Assembly (NCBI RefSeq): GCF_015291645.1
Contig: NZ_CP030055.1
Span: 4,898,001 to 4,962,000 of the forward strand
Length of the DNA: 64,000 nt
Source: Bradyrhizobium sp. CCBAU 53340
GTDB lineage: Bacteria; Pseudomonadota; Alphaproteobacteria; Rhizobiales; Xanthobacteraceae
Direction: 5' to 3'
Of the stretch, positions 27,672 to 36,507 are shown piece by piece. The notes beneath the pieces are model-generated. The model was not told the origin of the DNA. It made no database searches and saw only the letters and a list, made by a program, of their open reading frames with translations. The number at the start of each line of letters is the position of its first letter. The first letter of the stretch is position 1. The position numbers and the translations under genes were made by a program.

Positions 27672-28162
27672 TGCGCAGCTCCGAGCGTCTTCTTCATGGT
27701 GGTGTTGGCGAGCCATTCGTCGTTCATGGTGACGCTGTTGCGCTGCTGGGCCGTGTAGCCGCGCTGGGCAAAGAAGTTCTGGGCGGTATCACTGGCATCG
27801 ACCGTGAGCGCCGCAGCGCCGCGGCCGCCAGCGAGCTTCTCCAGCGCATCGACCAGCATGGTCGCGATGCCCTGCCGGCTCGCGGCCGGATGCACATAGA
27901 GCATGTGGATGTGGTCGGCGCCGCGCAACGAGGCGAAGCCGACGGGCGAGCCGTCGAGTGTCGCGATCAGCGTCAGGTCGGACGCGAGCCGCTTGCCGAA
28001 CTCCTCGGTCTCGGCCGCCGCCATCCAGGCCTCCTGCTGCGCCTCGCTGTAATCGTCGCCGGTCAGCTCCTGGATGCTGGCGGCAAAAATCGCGGCGAGC
28101 ATCGGAACGTCGGCCGGCAGGAACGGCCGAAGTGCGGGCTTGGGGTGCGCTTGTGCCATCAT
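27668..28162 (-). CDS. GNAT-family N-acetyltransferase
   Basis: A 164-residue protein with the GNAT fold: PALRPFLPADVPMLAAIFAAS, FASLRGADHIHMLYVHPAASRQGIATMLVDALE (acetyl-CoA pyrophosphate loop R-Q-G-I-A) and FFAQRGYTAQQRNSVTMN. The YkwB/PA4866-like pattern suggests a small-molecule acetyltransferase. The ATG at 28162 lies two bases after the stop of the 37-residue microprotein and the gene overlaps cimA by four bases, so it is translationally coupled on both sides. The substrate is unknown. Confidence 0.87.
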   Translation of the reverse strand: MMAQAHPKPALRPFLPADVPMLAAIFAASIQELTGDDYSEAQQEAWMAAAETEEFGKRLASDLTLIATLDGSPVGFASLRGADHIHMLYVHPAASRQGIATMLVDALEKLAGGRGAAALTVDASDTAQNFFAQRGYTAQQRNSVTMNDEWLANTTMKKTLGAAQ

Positions 28163-28164
28163 TT

Positions 28165-28278
28165 TCACCACATCCCGTAGAGTTTCAGCACGATCGCCAC
28201 GGCGGCGCCGAGCAGCAGGATTTTCAGCACGATGTAATAGAGCCAGTGCCGCGGAAAAGGCGTGTCGGGGCGCGTCAT
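28165..28278 (-). CDS. 37-residue single-span membrane microprotein
   Basis: [20 protein letters not shown] begins the protein and [17 protein letters not shown] ends it. It has a basic, proline-rich N-tail, then one hydrophobic helix of about 20 residues. The ATG at 28278 overlaps the cysS stop (ATGA) and the TGA at 28165 is two bases from the GNAT start. This placing, with no room for anything else, argues that it is truly translated. The longer frame extending upstream is inside cysS in another frame and is not real. Likely inner-membrane; function unknown. Confidence 0.7.
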   Translation of the reverse strand: MTRPDTPFPRHWLYYIVLKILLLGAAVAIVLKLYGMW

Positions 28279-29657
28279 CGCACAACCTCCCAGCTCGTTC
28301 CGGCCTTGGAATCCTTGATCGCGACGCCCATTGCGGCGAGCTGATCGCGGATGCGGTCGGACTCGGCGAAATCCTTGCGCGCCCGCGCGGCGGTCCGCTC
28401 CGCGATCAGGCGTTCGACTTCCCTGGCGTCGACGCCGCTCGCCCGCTGCTTGCGATCTTCCCATTGGGCGGCGCTTTCGGAGAGGAAGCCCAACAGCCGC
28501 AGCGAGCCCGCAAGGCCGGCTACGTCGCTGCCGCGCAGGCCGTGCAGCGCCGCAATCGCCTGCGGCGTGTTGAGGTCGTCGAGCAGCGGCTCGACCACGG
28601 ACGCAGCCGGCTTGCCGGGCTCGACGTCGGCGGCGGCCCGATACCAGTCGTCGAGCGTCTTGGCGCTCTCCTCCAGCGACTTCATGGTCCAGTCGATCGG
28701 AGAGGTGTAATGCGTCTTCAGCATGTTGAGACGCAGCGCCTCACCCGGCCAGTCCGCGAGCAGTTCGTGTATGGTGATGAAGTTGCCGAGGCTCTTCGAC
28801 ATCTTCTCGCCCTCGACCTGCAGGAAGCCGTTGTGCATCCAGGTGTTCGCCATGCGCTGCTGGTGGAAGGCGCAGCAGGTCTGCGCCACCTCGTTCTCGT
28901 GATGCGGAAACACGAGGTCGATGCCGCCGCCATGGATGTCGAACTGCTCGCCGAGATGCTTCCAGGCCATGGCCGAGCACTCGATGTGCCAGCCCGGACG
29001 GCCCTCGGCCTCGATCCCGGCCGGCGACGGCCAGGACGGCTCGCCGGGCTTGGACGGCTTCCACAGCACGAAGTCGGTATTGCCCTTCTTGTAGGGCGCG
29101 ACATCGACGCGGGCGCCGGCGATCATCTCGTCCAGCGAACGGTTGGACAGCGCGCCATAGCGCGGCAGCACGGAATTGGCCGCGTTCATCGCCTGCGGCG
29201 AGAACAGCACGTGGTCCTCGGCGACATAGGCGAAGCCACCCTTGACGAGTCTCTCGATGATCTCGCGCATCTCGCCGATATGCTCGGTCGCGCGCGGCTC
29301 GACGGTCGGCCGCAGTGCGCGAAGCGCATCGACGTCGGCGTGAAACTGTCTACCGGTCTCTTCGGTAACCTTGCGGATCGCCTCGTTCAGCGGCAGGCCG
29401 GGAAAATCCCGCGCGGCGCGGTCGTTGATCTTGTCGTCGACGTCGGTGATGTTGCGGACATATTTGACGTGCGCCTCGCCATAGACATGGCGCAGCAGCC
29501 GAAACAGCACGTCGAACACGATCACGGGCCGGGCATTGCCGATATGGGCGAAGTCATAGACGGTCGGTCCGCAGACATACACGCGGACGTTCTTCGCATC
29601 GAGCGGGACGAAGGTGCGCTTTTCCCGGCTCAGCGTATCGTAAAGGCGCAATTCCAT
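28275..29657 (-). CDS. cysS: Cysteinyl-tRNA synthetase
   Basis: A 460-residue class I aminoacyl-tRNA synthetase. The start is [29 protein letters not shown] contains the zinc ligand Cys29 and the HIGN form of the HIGH motif (38-41). [15 protein letters not shown] with [18 protein letters not shown] supplies the other zinc ligands and KMSKSLGNF the ATP loop near 288. It is the first gene of an operon with the microprotein, GNAT and cimA, each start overlapping or nearly touching the previous stop. Confidence 0.97.
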   Translation of the reverse strand: MELRLYDTLSREKRTFVPLDAKNVRVYVCGPTVYDFAHIGNARPVIVFDVLFRLLRHVYGEAHVKYVRNITDVDDKINDRAARDFPGLPLNEAIRKVTEETGRQFHADVDALRALRPTVEPRATEHIGEMREIIERLVKGGFAYVAEDHVLFSPQAMNAANSVLPRYGALSNRSLDEMIAGARVDVAPYKKGNTDFVLWKPSKPGEPSWPSPAGIEAEGRPGWHIECSAMAWKHLGEQFDIHGGGIDLVFPHHENEVAQTCCAFHQQRMANTWMHNGFLQVEGEKMSKSLGNFITIHELLADWPGEALRLNMLKTHYTSPIDWTMKSLEESAKTLDDWYRAAADVEPGKPAASVVEPLLDDLNTPQAIAALHGLRGSDVAGLAGSLRLLGFLSESAAQWEDRKQRASGVDAREVERLIAERTAARARKDFAESDRIRDQLAAMGVAIKDSKAGTSWEVVR

Positions 29658-29890
29658 AGGGACACCCGTCGGCTGGTGGCCGGGCGTCCAGTGCTCTCAA
29701 TGTGTTTGAGAAAAGACGGCTCCAGCCAGCGAATCGCTAGCTCGTAATCTCGCGGCAAATAATGCAGATGGCGAGGAGACCGTTCATGCGGCGACATATG
29801 GGCTAGGAAGCGGCCCCGCGTCAAGGGAGCCGCGAAAATGCCGCCTTATCTCCGCAAAGCGCGTCGCCGCCCCAGCGGGTTCCGTTCTCC

Positions 29891-29911
29891 TTAACCTTTT
29901 GAGTTTATTAA
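29891..29911 (+). promoter_or_regulatory. TTAACCTTT-N8-TTAA element
   Basis: The element has the same arrangement (TTAACCTTT, eight bases, TTAA) and exact spacing as the one upstream of motA. It lies 32 bp before the ATG of the small exported protein, so it would overlap or adjoin its promoter. Relation to CtrA is speculative. Confidence 0.22.
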
Positions 29912-29942
29912 TGTGCCGGCGGTCCCCAGCCCCCGGTGCCCC

Positions 29943-30248
29943 ATGCGATCCCTGTTCGCGCTCGTCTCCTGTGCCTCTCTCCTCGCGGCATCCAGCACTT
30001 TCGCCGAGACCCGCGTCTTCATCATCGCCAATCAGGTCGACGGCTATGGTGTCGACCAGTGCCTGGCCAAGGGCAAGACATGCGGCGCGCAGGTCGCCCG
30101 CACCTATTGCCGGTCACGAGACTTTGCGCAGGCATCGAGCTACCGCCGGGTCGATCCCGATGAAATTACCGGCTCTGTCCCCAAATCCGGCGCAAACTGC
30201 TCCCATGGCCATTGCGACGAATATGTCGCAATCACCTGCCAACGCTGA
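29943..30248 (+). CDS. Small exported cysteine-containing protein of unknown function
   Basis: A 101-residue protein from the ATG at 29943. MRSLFALVSCASLLAASSTF and AETR form a clear signal peptide cut near residue 21. The mature part starts VFIIANQVDGYGVDQCLAKGK and has six cysteines (DQCLAKGKTCG, TYCRSR, ANCSHGHCDEYV, ITCQR), suggesting disulfides in the periplasm. An earlier in-frame ATG at 29913 would bury the signal peptide behind ten residues and is less likely. I do not recognise the family. It is monocistronic between divergent cysS and the DUF2865 gene. Confidence 0.7.
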   Translation: MRSLFALVSCASLLAASSTFAETRVFIIANQVDGYGVDQCLAKGKTCGAQVARTYCRSRDFAQASSYRRVDPDEITGSVPKSGANCSHGHCDEYVAITCQR

Positions 30249-30399
30249 ATTCGCTCGGAACTGGTAGACCTTAGGACCATCTTCGGCCCCTGAAACGACG
30301 TGACGATGCCGCCGGAAGCGGCTATTGGAGGGCGCGCTTCGGCCCGCAATCACGCATGAAAGTCACTTGAAAGTCACTTGGGGCCGTGACCTCGCTAGA

Positions 30400-31590
30400 A
30401 TGGCGGATATGCCTGAATTTTTGTCTCTGTCCCGTCCCCGCTTCCTCCTTGCCTGCGCCGTGCTTCTCGGCGTCGTGCTCGCCACCGATGCCTTTGCACA
30501 GGCCGGCCCGCCCGGACCGCCGCCGCCCGCCCAAGGCGGGCTCGGCCCGAACCCGATGTGCGTGCGGCTGGAAGGACAGCTGGCCGCGCTCGACCGTGGC
30601 GGGAGCAGCGACCCCGCACGCGACGACCAGATCCGCCGCTACCAGGAGTCCCAGAGCCGTCAGCAGGCCGAGCTCGAGCGCGTCACCATGCAGGCCAAGC
30701 GCATGGGCTGCGATTCCTCCGGCTTCTTCTCGCTGTTCAACGGCCAGTCGGCGCAATGCGGCCCGGTCAATACCCAGATCCAGCAGATGCGCGCCAATCT
30801 GGATCAGATCACCAGCAATCTCGAGCGCCTGCGCGGTGGCGGTCCCGGCGGCGGCAGCCCCGAACGCGACAGCCAGCGCCGCTCGGTGCTGATGGCCCTG
30901 GCGCAGAACAATTGCGGCCCGCAATACGCCAACGCCGTGCAGTCGCAAGGCCCCGGCAATTTCCTGAGCAACCTGTTCGGCGGCGGCAACAACCCGAACA
31001 ATCCGCCCGGTGCGCCGCCTGCCGATTTCGGCGGCCCGCAATCCGGCACCTATCGCACCGTATGCGTGCGCACCTGCGACGGCGCCTATTTCCCGATCTC
31101 GTTTGCGACCGTGCCGGCGCGCTTCCCCGACGATGAAAAGACCTGCAAGGCGCTGTGTCCGGCGGCCGAAGCCACGCTCTATGCCCACCGCAATCCCGGC
31201 GAGGACATGAACTCCGCGGTCTCCATCAGCGGCCAGCCCTACACGTCGCTGCCGAACGCCTTCAAATTCCGCAGCGAGTTCAACCCGTCCTGCTCTTGCA
31301 AGGCGGCGGGCCAGAGCTGGGCCGACGCGTTGAAGTCAGCCGACGACAAGGCAGCAGTGGAGCAACAGGGTGACATCATCGTCACCGAGGAGAGCGCCAG
31401 GAAGATGCAGCAGCGGCAGCTCACCAAGGGCGCGCCTCCTGCGAATGGCAAGAAGGGCGCAGCTCCGGCGCCAACGACCGCTACCGCACCGGCAGCGACA
31501 CCGCCGGCGGACGCAAGCACGACCACCACCTCGGAGAACAAGCCGATCCGTTCGGTCGGGCCGACCTTCTTGCCGCAGCAGCAGAAGTAG
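30400..31590 (+). CDS. Exported DUF2865 protein
   Basis: A protein of about 396 residues. The signal peptide is RFLLACAVLLGVVLATDAFA. A proline/glycine region and a glutamine-rich helical stretch (about residues 55-150: QQAELERVTMQAKRMG, NTQIQQMRANLDQITSNLER) follow. The DUF2865 core is YRTVCVRTCDGAYFPISFAT, DEKTCKALCPAAEATLYAHR and FNPSCSCK. The tail is a low-complexity alanine/proline/threonine stretch. The eight conserved cysteines suggest a disulfide-bonded periplasmic domain. The ATGs at 30400 and 30409 both work; the longer frame from 30325 does not leave a good signal peptide. Role unknown; the family is common in Bradyrhizobium. Confidence 0.8.
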   Translation: MADMPEFLSLSRPRFLLACAVLLGVVLATDAFAQAGPPGPPPPAQGGLGPNPMCVRLEGQLAALDRGGSSDPARDDQIRRYQESQSRQQAELERVTMQAKRMGCDSSGFFSLFNGQSAQCGPVNTQIQQMRANLDQITSNLERLRGGGPGGGSPERDSQRRSVLMALAQNNCGPQYANAVQSQGPGNFLSNLFGGGNNPNNPPGAPPADFGGPQSGTYRTVCVRTCDGAYFPISFATVPARFPDDEKTCKALCPAAEATLYAHRNPGEDMNSAVSISGQPYTSLPNAFKFRSEFNPSCSCKAAGQSWADALKSADDKAAVEQQGDIIVTEESARKMQQRQLTKGAPPANGKKGAAPAPTTATAPAATPPADASTTTTSENKPIRSVGPTFLPQQQK

Positions 31591-31647
31591 ACCGTTGCGC
31601 TCTGTCACGCCCTGCGAAGGCGGCCGCCTGACGCGGCTGTTTCGCTG

Positions 31648-32556
31648 TTACTCCCCGCCCTCGCGGCTCCACGGAAAGAGATTGGCCGGAAAGTCCGCCG
31701 CGTAGCGCTTTCCCTTTGGGGGCGACGGCAGCTCGTCCGGTGGATTCGGGTTCGGCTCGACCACCCGCCGGTAGAGGTGCCAGGTGGCATGACCAAGTAC
31801 CGGCAGAACGACAGCGAGACCGACGAAGAACGGTAGCGAGCCGACCACGAGCAGCGCCGCCACGATGACGCCCCACCCGGCCATCGCAACCGGATTCGCC
31901 GCCACAGCTCGAAGCGACGTGCGGATCGCATCGATCGCAGTCGCATGCCGGTCGAGCATCAACGGAAACGACACGATGCTGATGCACAGCGCCACAACCG
32001 CGAACAGGAAGCCGACACCACAACCGACGACGATGAGCGACCAACCTTCCGGCGTCGTCAGCACGCGCGTTGCGAAGTCAGGAATGCTTGCGGCCGCCGC
32101 GTGGCCGAAGATTGAGACGTAGATCGCGTTCGCGACGCCGATCCAGGCACCGAACAGGACCAGCAGGAGCAGGCCGAGCTCAAGCATGGCGCCGAACGAT
32201 GGTGCGCGCAACACCTTGATCGCATCCCACGCTTCGACCTCCTCGCCGCGCTCGCGGCGACGGCTGAGCTCGTAGAGACCGATCGCAGCAAACGGACCGA
32301 CGAGGGCGAAGCCCGCAGCGAGAGGAAACAGCAGCGGCAGGACCGAATAGCCGAGGACCATCCTGAACAGGACGAGACCGAGGACAGGGTAAATCACGCA
32401 GACGACGATCGCGTGACTCGGCATCGCCTGGAAGTCCTCCCAGCCCAGGCGCAGCACCTCAGTCAAATCGGACAAGCCGATCTTGCGAACGGGATAAGAG
32501 ACCGCCTCCCCGAAGACGTGCCGCTTTACGATGTTGTGTGAATACAGTGTCGCCAT
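31648..32556 (-). CDS. DUF2189 integral membrane protein
   Basis: A 302-residue protein with six or so membrane helices (IVVCVIYPVLGLVLFRMVLG, LLFPLAAGFALVGPFAAIGLY, LGLLLLVLFGAWIGVANAIY, LIVVGCGVGFLFAVVALCIS, GWGVIVAALLVVGSLPFFVG). The DUF2189 hallmarks are a conserved DLTEVLRLGWEDFQAMPSHA start, the ELSRRRERGEE loop and SFPLMLDRHATAIDAIRTS. AGGAGGAGG just before the ATG at 32556 fixes the start; the open frame upstream has no support. Convergent with the DUF2865 gene. Function unknown. Confidence 0.85.
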   Translation of the reverse strand: MATLYSHNIVKRHVFGEAVSYPVRKIGLSDLTEVLRLGWEDFQAMPSHAIVVCVIYPVLGLVLFRMVLGYSVLPLLFPLAAGFALVGPFAAIGLYELSRRRERGEEVEAWDAIKVLRAPSFGAMLELGLLLLVLFGAWIGVANAIYVSIFGHAAAASIPDFATRVLTTPEGWSLIVVGCGVGFLFAVVALCISIVSFPLMLDRHATAIDAIRTSLRAVAANPVAMAGWGVIVAALLVVGSLPFFVGLAVVLPVLGHATWHLYRRVVEPNPNPPDELPSPPKGKRYAADFPANLFPWSREGGE

Positions 32557-33101
32557 GGACACCTCCTCCTGAAAGTCGCGGCGGCCAACGACGCGCTTTC
32601 CGGCCGCGCGTATCCGCCTTGCGTACGGGAAACGCGATCGAGCCAAGTACGGCAAATTCAGGCTCAAAGAGGAGGAACTTAGCCGGACGAAACCCGTCGC
32701 GACCTGCCTCTTTGAGCTTAGCGGCACCGGCACTAAGCGACACTCACGGTTAGGTGAATTGCTTTAATGGTCAGAGGATTTGTGCGATGCATTACCTCAC
32801 GCGGGGGGCGACTTCTTGGCCGGTAGCAGGGGGTCGCCCGCGCCAGCCAAGCGCGTTGACATGCTATTGACGCCGCGTTCGCAGGGGATCATCTTAAATG
32901 CCTAGACGCCCACAGCTCCAGTGAGAGTCGCGATGGTTCTCTTGAATATCGCGACCGTTTGAACGGGCGAGGCAAGAGGCGCGGCGATGGCGGATGTGCC
33001 AGCATAGCCAAGTGCCAGCATAGCAAAGTCCGCAATTGCGACAGACGTGAGCTCCGCCCTGGATTCGTATCCGTAGCCTTCGATGGCAAGGATGGATCAG
33101 G
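32557..33101. other. 545-bp region without a gene, upstream of the oxidase operon
   Basis: No convincing protein-coding frame is present on either strand. It holds a GGGCGAC...GTCGCCC inverted repeat (about 32804-32834) and the perfect tandem repeat at 32996-33027. A TTGACA hexamer at 32855 has no matching -10 at 16-18 bp. It probably contains the promoters of the divergent DUF2189 gene and the oxidase operon. Confidence 0.6.
32996..33027 (+). promoter_or_regulatory. Tandem 16-bp direct repeat before the oxidase operon
   Basis: GTGCCAGCATAGC occurs perfectly at 32996-33008 and 33012-33024. The full 16-bp unit (GTGCCAGCATAGCCAA, then the same with AAA at its end) differs at one base. It ends about 75 bp before the subunit II ATG, a usual place for an activator or repressor site. 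Confidence 0.45.
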
Positions 33102-33935
33102 ATGGCTGTCGCACTGATACTGCTTCTCGTCGCAATCGGCTCGGTGCTGTTTCACATCTACAGCCCGTGGTGGTGGACGCCTATCGCGACGAACTGGGCC
33201 TATATCGACCACACCATCAACATCACGTTCTGGATCACGGGCTTTGTCTTCGTCGCGGTCATCGCCTTCATGGCGTATTGCGTCTTCCGCTTTCACCACA
33301 AAGAGGGAAGACGGGCCGACTACAATCCGGAAAACAAAAGACTCGAATGGTGGCTGAGTGTCGGGACCGGCGTCGGCGTCGCGGCCATGCTGGCGCCCGG
33401 CTTGGTTGTCTGGCACCAGTTCGTGACGGTGCCCGCAGATGCCACCGACGTCGAAATCATGGGCCAGCAATGGCAATGGAGCTTTCGCCTTCCGGGCAAG
33501 GATGGGCGGCTCGGCACATCCGATGTCCGCAACATCGGACCCGACAATCCGATGGGACTCAATCGCGACGATCCTCATGGGCAGGACGATGTCGTGATCG
33601 AAAACGGTGATCTGCACCTCCAACTGGGAAAGCCGGTCAAGATCCTCCTCCGCTCGGTTGATGTCCTGCACGATTTCTACGTGCCCGAATTCCGCGCCAA
33701 GATGGACATGGTGCCGGGCGTGGTGACCTACTTTTGGATACAGCCAATCCGAACCGGAACATTCGATGTTCTCTGCGCGGAGCTTTGTGGTGCCGCGCAC
33801 TACCAGATGCGCGCCAGGGTGATCGTCGACGAAGAACGTGAATATCACGCTTGGCTGGAGCAACAGAAAACATTTGCTGAATTGTCGCCTGGAAACGCCA
33901 TCGTGAAGACGAGGTATCAATCCGGCGCCAAGTAG
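33102..33935 (+). CDS. coxM: Alternative cytochrome c oxidase subunit II (CoxB/CoxM type)
   Basis: A 277-residue subunit that accepts electrons from cytochrome c on the periplasmic side. Two N-terminal spans (VALILLLVAIGSVLFHIYSP and ITFWITGFVFVAVIAFMAYC) precede a cupredoxin domain. It has QQWQWSFRLPG (the aromatic entry region), VDVLHDFYVPEFRAKMDMVP and the CuA ligand loop VLCAELCGAAHYQM near 224-237. No CxxCH motif is present, so no haem c is fused. An insertion of about 30 residues (DVRNIGPDNPMGLNRDDPHG) lies between strands. It opens a five-gene operon whose order matches coxMNOP; the symbol rests on that order. Confidence 0.9.
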   Translation: MAVALILLLVAIGSVLFHIYSPWWWTPIATNWAYIDHTINITFWITGFVFVAVIAFMAYCVFRFHHKEGRRADYNPENKRLEWWLSVGTGVGVAAMLAPGLVVWHQFVTVPADATDVEIMGQQWQWSFRLPGKDGRLGTSDVRNIGPDNPMGLNRDDPHGQDDVVIENGDLHLQLGKPVKILLRSVDVLHDFYVPEFRAKMDMVPGVVTYFWIQPIRTGTFDVLCAELCGAAHYQMRARVIVDEEREYHAWLEQQKTFAELSPGNAIVKTRYQSGAK

Positions 33936-34013
33936 CAAGCGCTGAGGCGAAGATGGATCGGGTGCGTGAGGCCAACTCGTCGCCCCGATGGAAACGACCG
34001 AGGAGGTATTTCT

Positions 34014-35792
34014 ATGGTCGATATTCCATATGATGGGATCGCAGGAACTCCGCCTGCCGAAGTGCCTGACGTCGAGCTCTATCATCCAAAGAGCTGGTGG
34101 ACGCGATACGTCTTCTCACAAGATGCCAAGGTGATCGCTGTTCAGTATGCGCTGACAGCCTCTGCCATCGGACTGGTCGCGCTGGTGCTGTCGTGGCTGA
34201 TGCGCCTTCAGTTGGGGTTTCCCGGCACCTTCTCTTTCATTGATCCCAACCAGTACCTCCAGTTCATCACCATGCACGGCATGATCATGGTGATCTACCT
34301 GCTCACGGCATTGTTTCTGGGAGGTTTCGGCAACTACCTGATCCCCTTGATGGTTGGCGCCCGGGACATGGTCTTCCCCTATGTGAACATGCTGAGCTAC
34401 TGGGTCTATCTGCTCGCGGTCCTGGTATTGGCTTCGGCCTTCTTTGTCCCCGGCGGCCCAACAGGCGCCGGCTGGACGTTGTACCCGCCGCAGGCAATCC
34501 TCTCAGGAACGCCCGGGCAGGATTGGGGCATCATTCTCATGATGTCGTCCCTGATCCTGTTCATCATCGGCTTCACCATGGGCGGGCTGAATTATGTGGT
34601 CACGGTGCTCCAGGCGCGCACCCGCGGCATGACATTGATGCGCCTGCCTCTGACGGTGTGGGGCATTTTCACGGCGACGGTCATGGCGCTGCTGGCATTC
34701 CCCGCGCTGTTCGTTGCCTCGGTCATGCTGCTGCTCGACCGTCTGCTGGGAACCAGCTTCTTCATGCCTTCCCTTGTCGAGATGGGGCAGCTGTCGAAAT
34801 ACAACGGCGGCAGCCCGCTGCTCTTCCAGCACCTGTTCTGGTTCTTCGGCCACCCCGAGGTCTACATCGTCGCCCTGCCCGCTTTTGGCATCGTCTCCGA
34901 TCTGATCAGCACGCATGCGCGCAAGAACATCTTTGGCTACCGCATGATGGTTTGGGCGATCGTGGCCATCGGCGCGCTCAGCTTCGTCGTATGGGCGCAC
35001 CACATGTATGTCAGCGGCATGTTCCCGCAATTCGGGTACTTCTTCGCCACCACGACGCTCATCATCGCGATCCCCACCGCGATCAAGGTCTACAACTGGG
35101 TGCTGACCCTGTGGCGCGGCGACATTCATCTCAGAGTGCCGATGCTGTTCGCCCTCGGCTTCATCATCACCTTCGTGAACGGCGGGCTCACCGGTCTCTT
35201 CCTCGGCAACGTCGTGGTGGACGTCCCGCTCTCGGATACCATGTTCGTGGTCGCGCATTTCCACATGGTGATGGGCGTGGCGCCGATCATGGTCGTGCTC
35301 GGGGCGATTTATCATTGGTACCCCAAGGTCACGGGCCGAATGCTGAACGACGTGCTCGGCAAGTTTCACTTCTGGGTCACCTTCCTCGGCGCCTACCTGA
35401 TCTTCTTCCCGATGCACTATCTCGGATTGCTCGGGGTTCCGCGCCGGTATTTCGAGCTCGGCGACGCAGCATTCATCCCGCCCTCGGCGCATTCGCTGAA
35501 CGCCTTCATCTCCGTTGTGGCCCTGACCGTCGGCTTCAGCCAGATGGTCTTCCTGTTCAATCTGGCCTGGAGTCTGTTCAAGGGCGAGCCCTCCGGCGGC
35601 AATCCCTGGCGGGCGACGACGCTGGAGTGGCAGACGCCGGAGACGCCTCCCGGGCACGGCAACTGGGGCAAGGAGCTCCCGATCGTCTATCGCTGGGCCT
35701 ATGACTACAGCGTACCCGGTGCCGACCAGGACTTCATTCCGCAGAACCAGCCGCCGCGGGCGACGCGGATCTCTCAGGGAGCAGCTTCGTGA
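34014..35792 (+). CDS. coxN: Alternative cytochrome c oxidase subunit I (CoxA/CoxN type)
   Basis: A 592-residue catalytic subunit binding haem a, haem a3 and CuB, with twelve membrane helices. GHPEVYIVALPAFGIVS near residue 280 holds the CuB histidine, the glutamate gate and the cross-linked tyrosine. WAHHMYVSG gives the two further CuB histidines and VAHFHMVMG the haem ligands. The D-channel pattern N-x10-D-x6-N (GNYLIPLMVGARDMVFPYVN) is intact, so this is an A1-type, proton-pumping haem-copper oxidase. AGGAGG at 34001-34006 selects the ATG at 34014. It is followed by a subunit III gene whose GTG overlaps this stop. Confidence 0.95.
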   Translation: MVDIPYDGIAGTPPAEVPDVELYHPKSWWTRYVFSQDAKVIAVQYALTASAIGLVALVLSWLMRLQLGFPGTFSFIDPNQYLQFITMHGMIMVIYLLTALFLGGFGNYLIPLMVGARDMVFPYVNMLSYWVYLLAVLVLASAFFVPGGPTGAGWTLYPPQAILSGTPGQDWGIILMMSSLILFIIGFTMGGLNYVVTVLQARTRGMTLMRLPLTVWGIFTATVMALLAFPALFVASVMLLLDRLLGTSFFMPSLVEMGQLSKYNGGSPLLFQHLFWFFGHPEVYIVALPAFGIVSDLISTHARKNIFGYRMMVWAIVAIGALSFVVWAHHMYVSGMFPQFGYFFATTTLIIAIPTAIKVYNWVLTLWRGDIHLRVPMLFALGFIITFVNGGLTGLFLGNVVVDVPLSDTMFVVAHFHMVMGVAPIMVVLGAIYHWYPKVTGRMLNDVLGKFHFWVTFLGAYLIFFPMHYLGLLGVPRRYFELGDAAFIPPSAHSLNAFISVVALTVGFSQMVFLFNLAWSLFKGEPSGGNPWRATTLEWQTPETPPGHGNWGKELPIVYRWAYDYSVPGADQDFIPQNQPPRATRISQGAAS

Positions 35793-36493
35793 GCGCCATC
35801 CTCCTGTTCCTGGCTGTGATCGCGGTCATCGCCGGATGGTGGCTCTCACAGCAACGGCTGACGGCCAAGCCATGGCTGGAGGAAGGTCCGGCCGGTGACT
35901 TCCCCGGCGGCGATGCAATGGCATGGCCAGCAGCGAAGATCGGACTTGGCGTGTTTCTTGCGGTCGCAAGCTCATTGTTCATCCTTTTCATCAGCGCCTA
36001 CTCCATGCGCATGAACGCGGCGGATTGGCGGATACTGCCCGTCCCGAGGCTGCTGTGGTTCAACACGGGCGTTCTGGTCTTGAGCAGCATCGCGCTGCAA
36101 TGGTCCTATGTTGCGGTACGCCGCAACGACACCGAAGGCATGATGCTCGGCCTGCTCGCGGGCGGAGCAGCCGCCGTGATCTTCCTGGCCGGACAGCTCC
36201 TGGCCTGGCAGCAGCTCAACGCGGCCGGATATTTCGTGGCATCCAATCCGGCCAATTCCTTCTTCTACCTGTTGACCGCGGTGCATGGGCTGCATCTGAC
36301 GGGCGGCCTCGTAACGCTGGGCAGAACCTCGGCCAAGGTGTGGCGCAGCTCCGAGATCGCCGACATGCGCTTAAGCGTCGAATTATGCGCCATCTACTGG
36401 CACTTCCTGCTGTTGGTCTGGCTTGTCCTGCTCGGGCTTCTCACGGGCTGGACCGACGATTTCGTCGACATCTGTCGCCAATTGCTGAGCTAG
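35789..36493 (+). CDS. coxO: Cytochrome c oxidase subunit III-like protein, first paralogue
   Basis: A 234-residue heme-copper oxidase subunit III family protein with seven hydrophobic segments: an extra N-terminal span (AILLFLAVIAVIAGWWLS), then KIGLGVFLAVASSLFILFIS, GVLVLSSIALQWSYVAVRR, SFFYLLTAVHGLHLTGGLV and YWHFLLLVWLVLLGLLTG. The HGLHLTGGL and YWHF motifs are the subunit III landmarks. The GTG start overlaps the subunit I stop by four bases. The second subunit III gene follows after 14 bp. Two subunit III-like genes in a row are the mark of the coxMNOP-type operon. Confidence 0.85.
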   Translation: MSAILLFLAVIAVIAGWWLSQQRLTAKPWLEEGPAGDFPGGDAMAWPAAKIGLGVFLAVASSLFILFISAYSMRMNAADWRILPVPRLLWFNTGVLVLSSIALQWSYVAVRRNDTEGMMLGLLAGGAAAVIFLAGQLLAWQQLNAAGYFVASNPANSFFYLLTAVHGLHLTGGLVTLGRTSAKVWRSSEIADMRLSVELCAIYWHFLLLVWLVLLGLLTGWTDDFVDICRQLLS

Positions 36494-36507
36494 GGAGGCG
36501 AGACCGG

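Noticed and set aside
28074..29747. Long plus-strand frame opposite cysS
   Set aside because: Antisense to a tRNA synthetase with all class I motifs.
32557..33101. FixK/FNR box in front of the oxidase operon
   Set aside because: No TTGA-N6-TCAA match was found in this gap.
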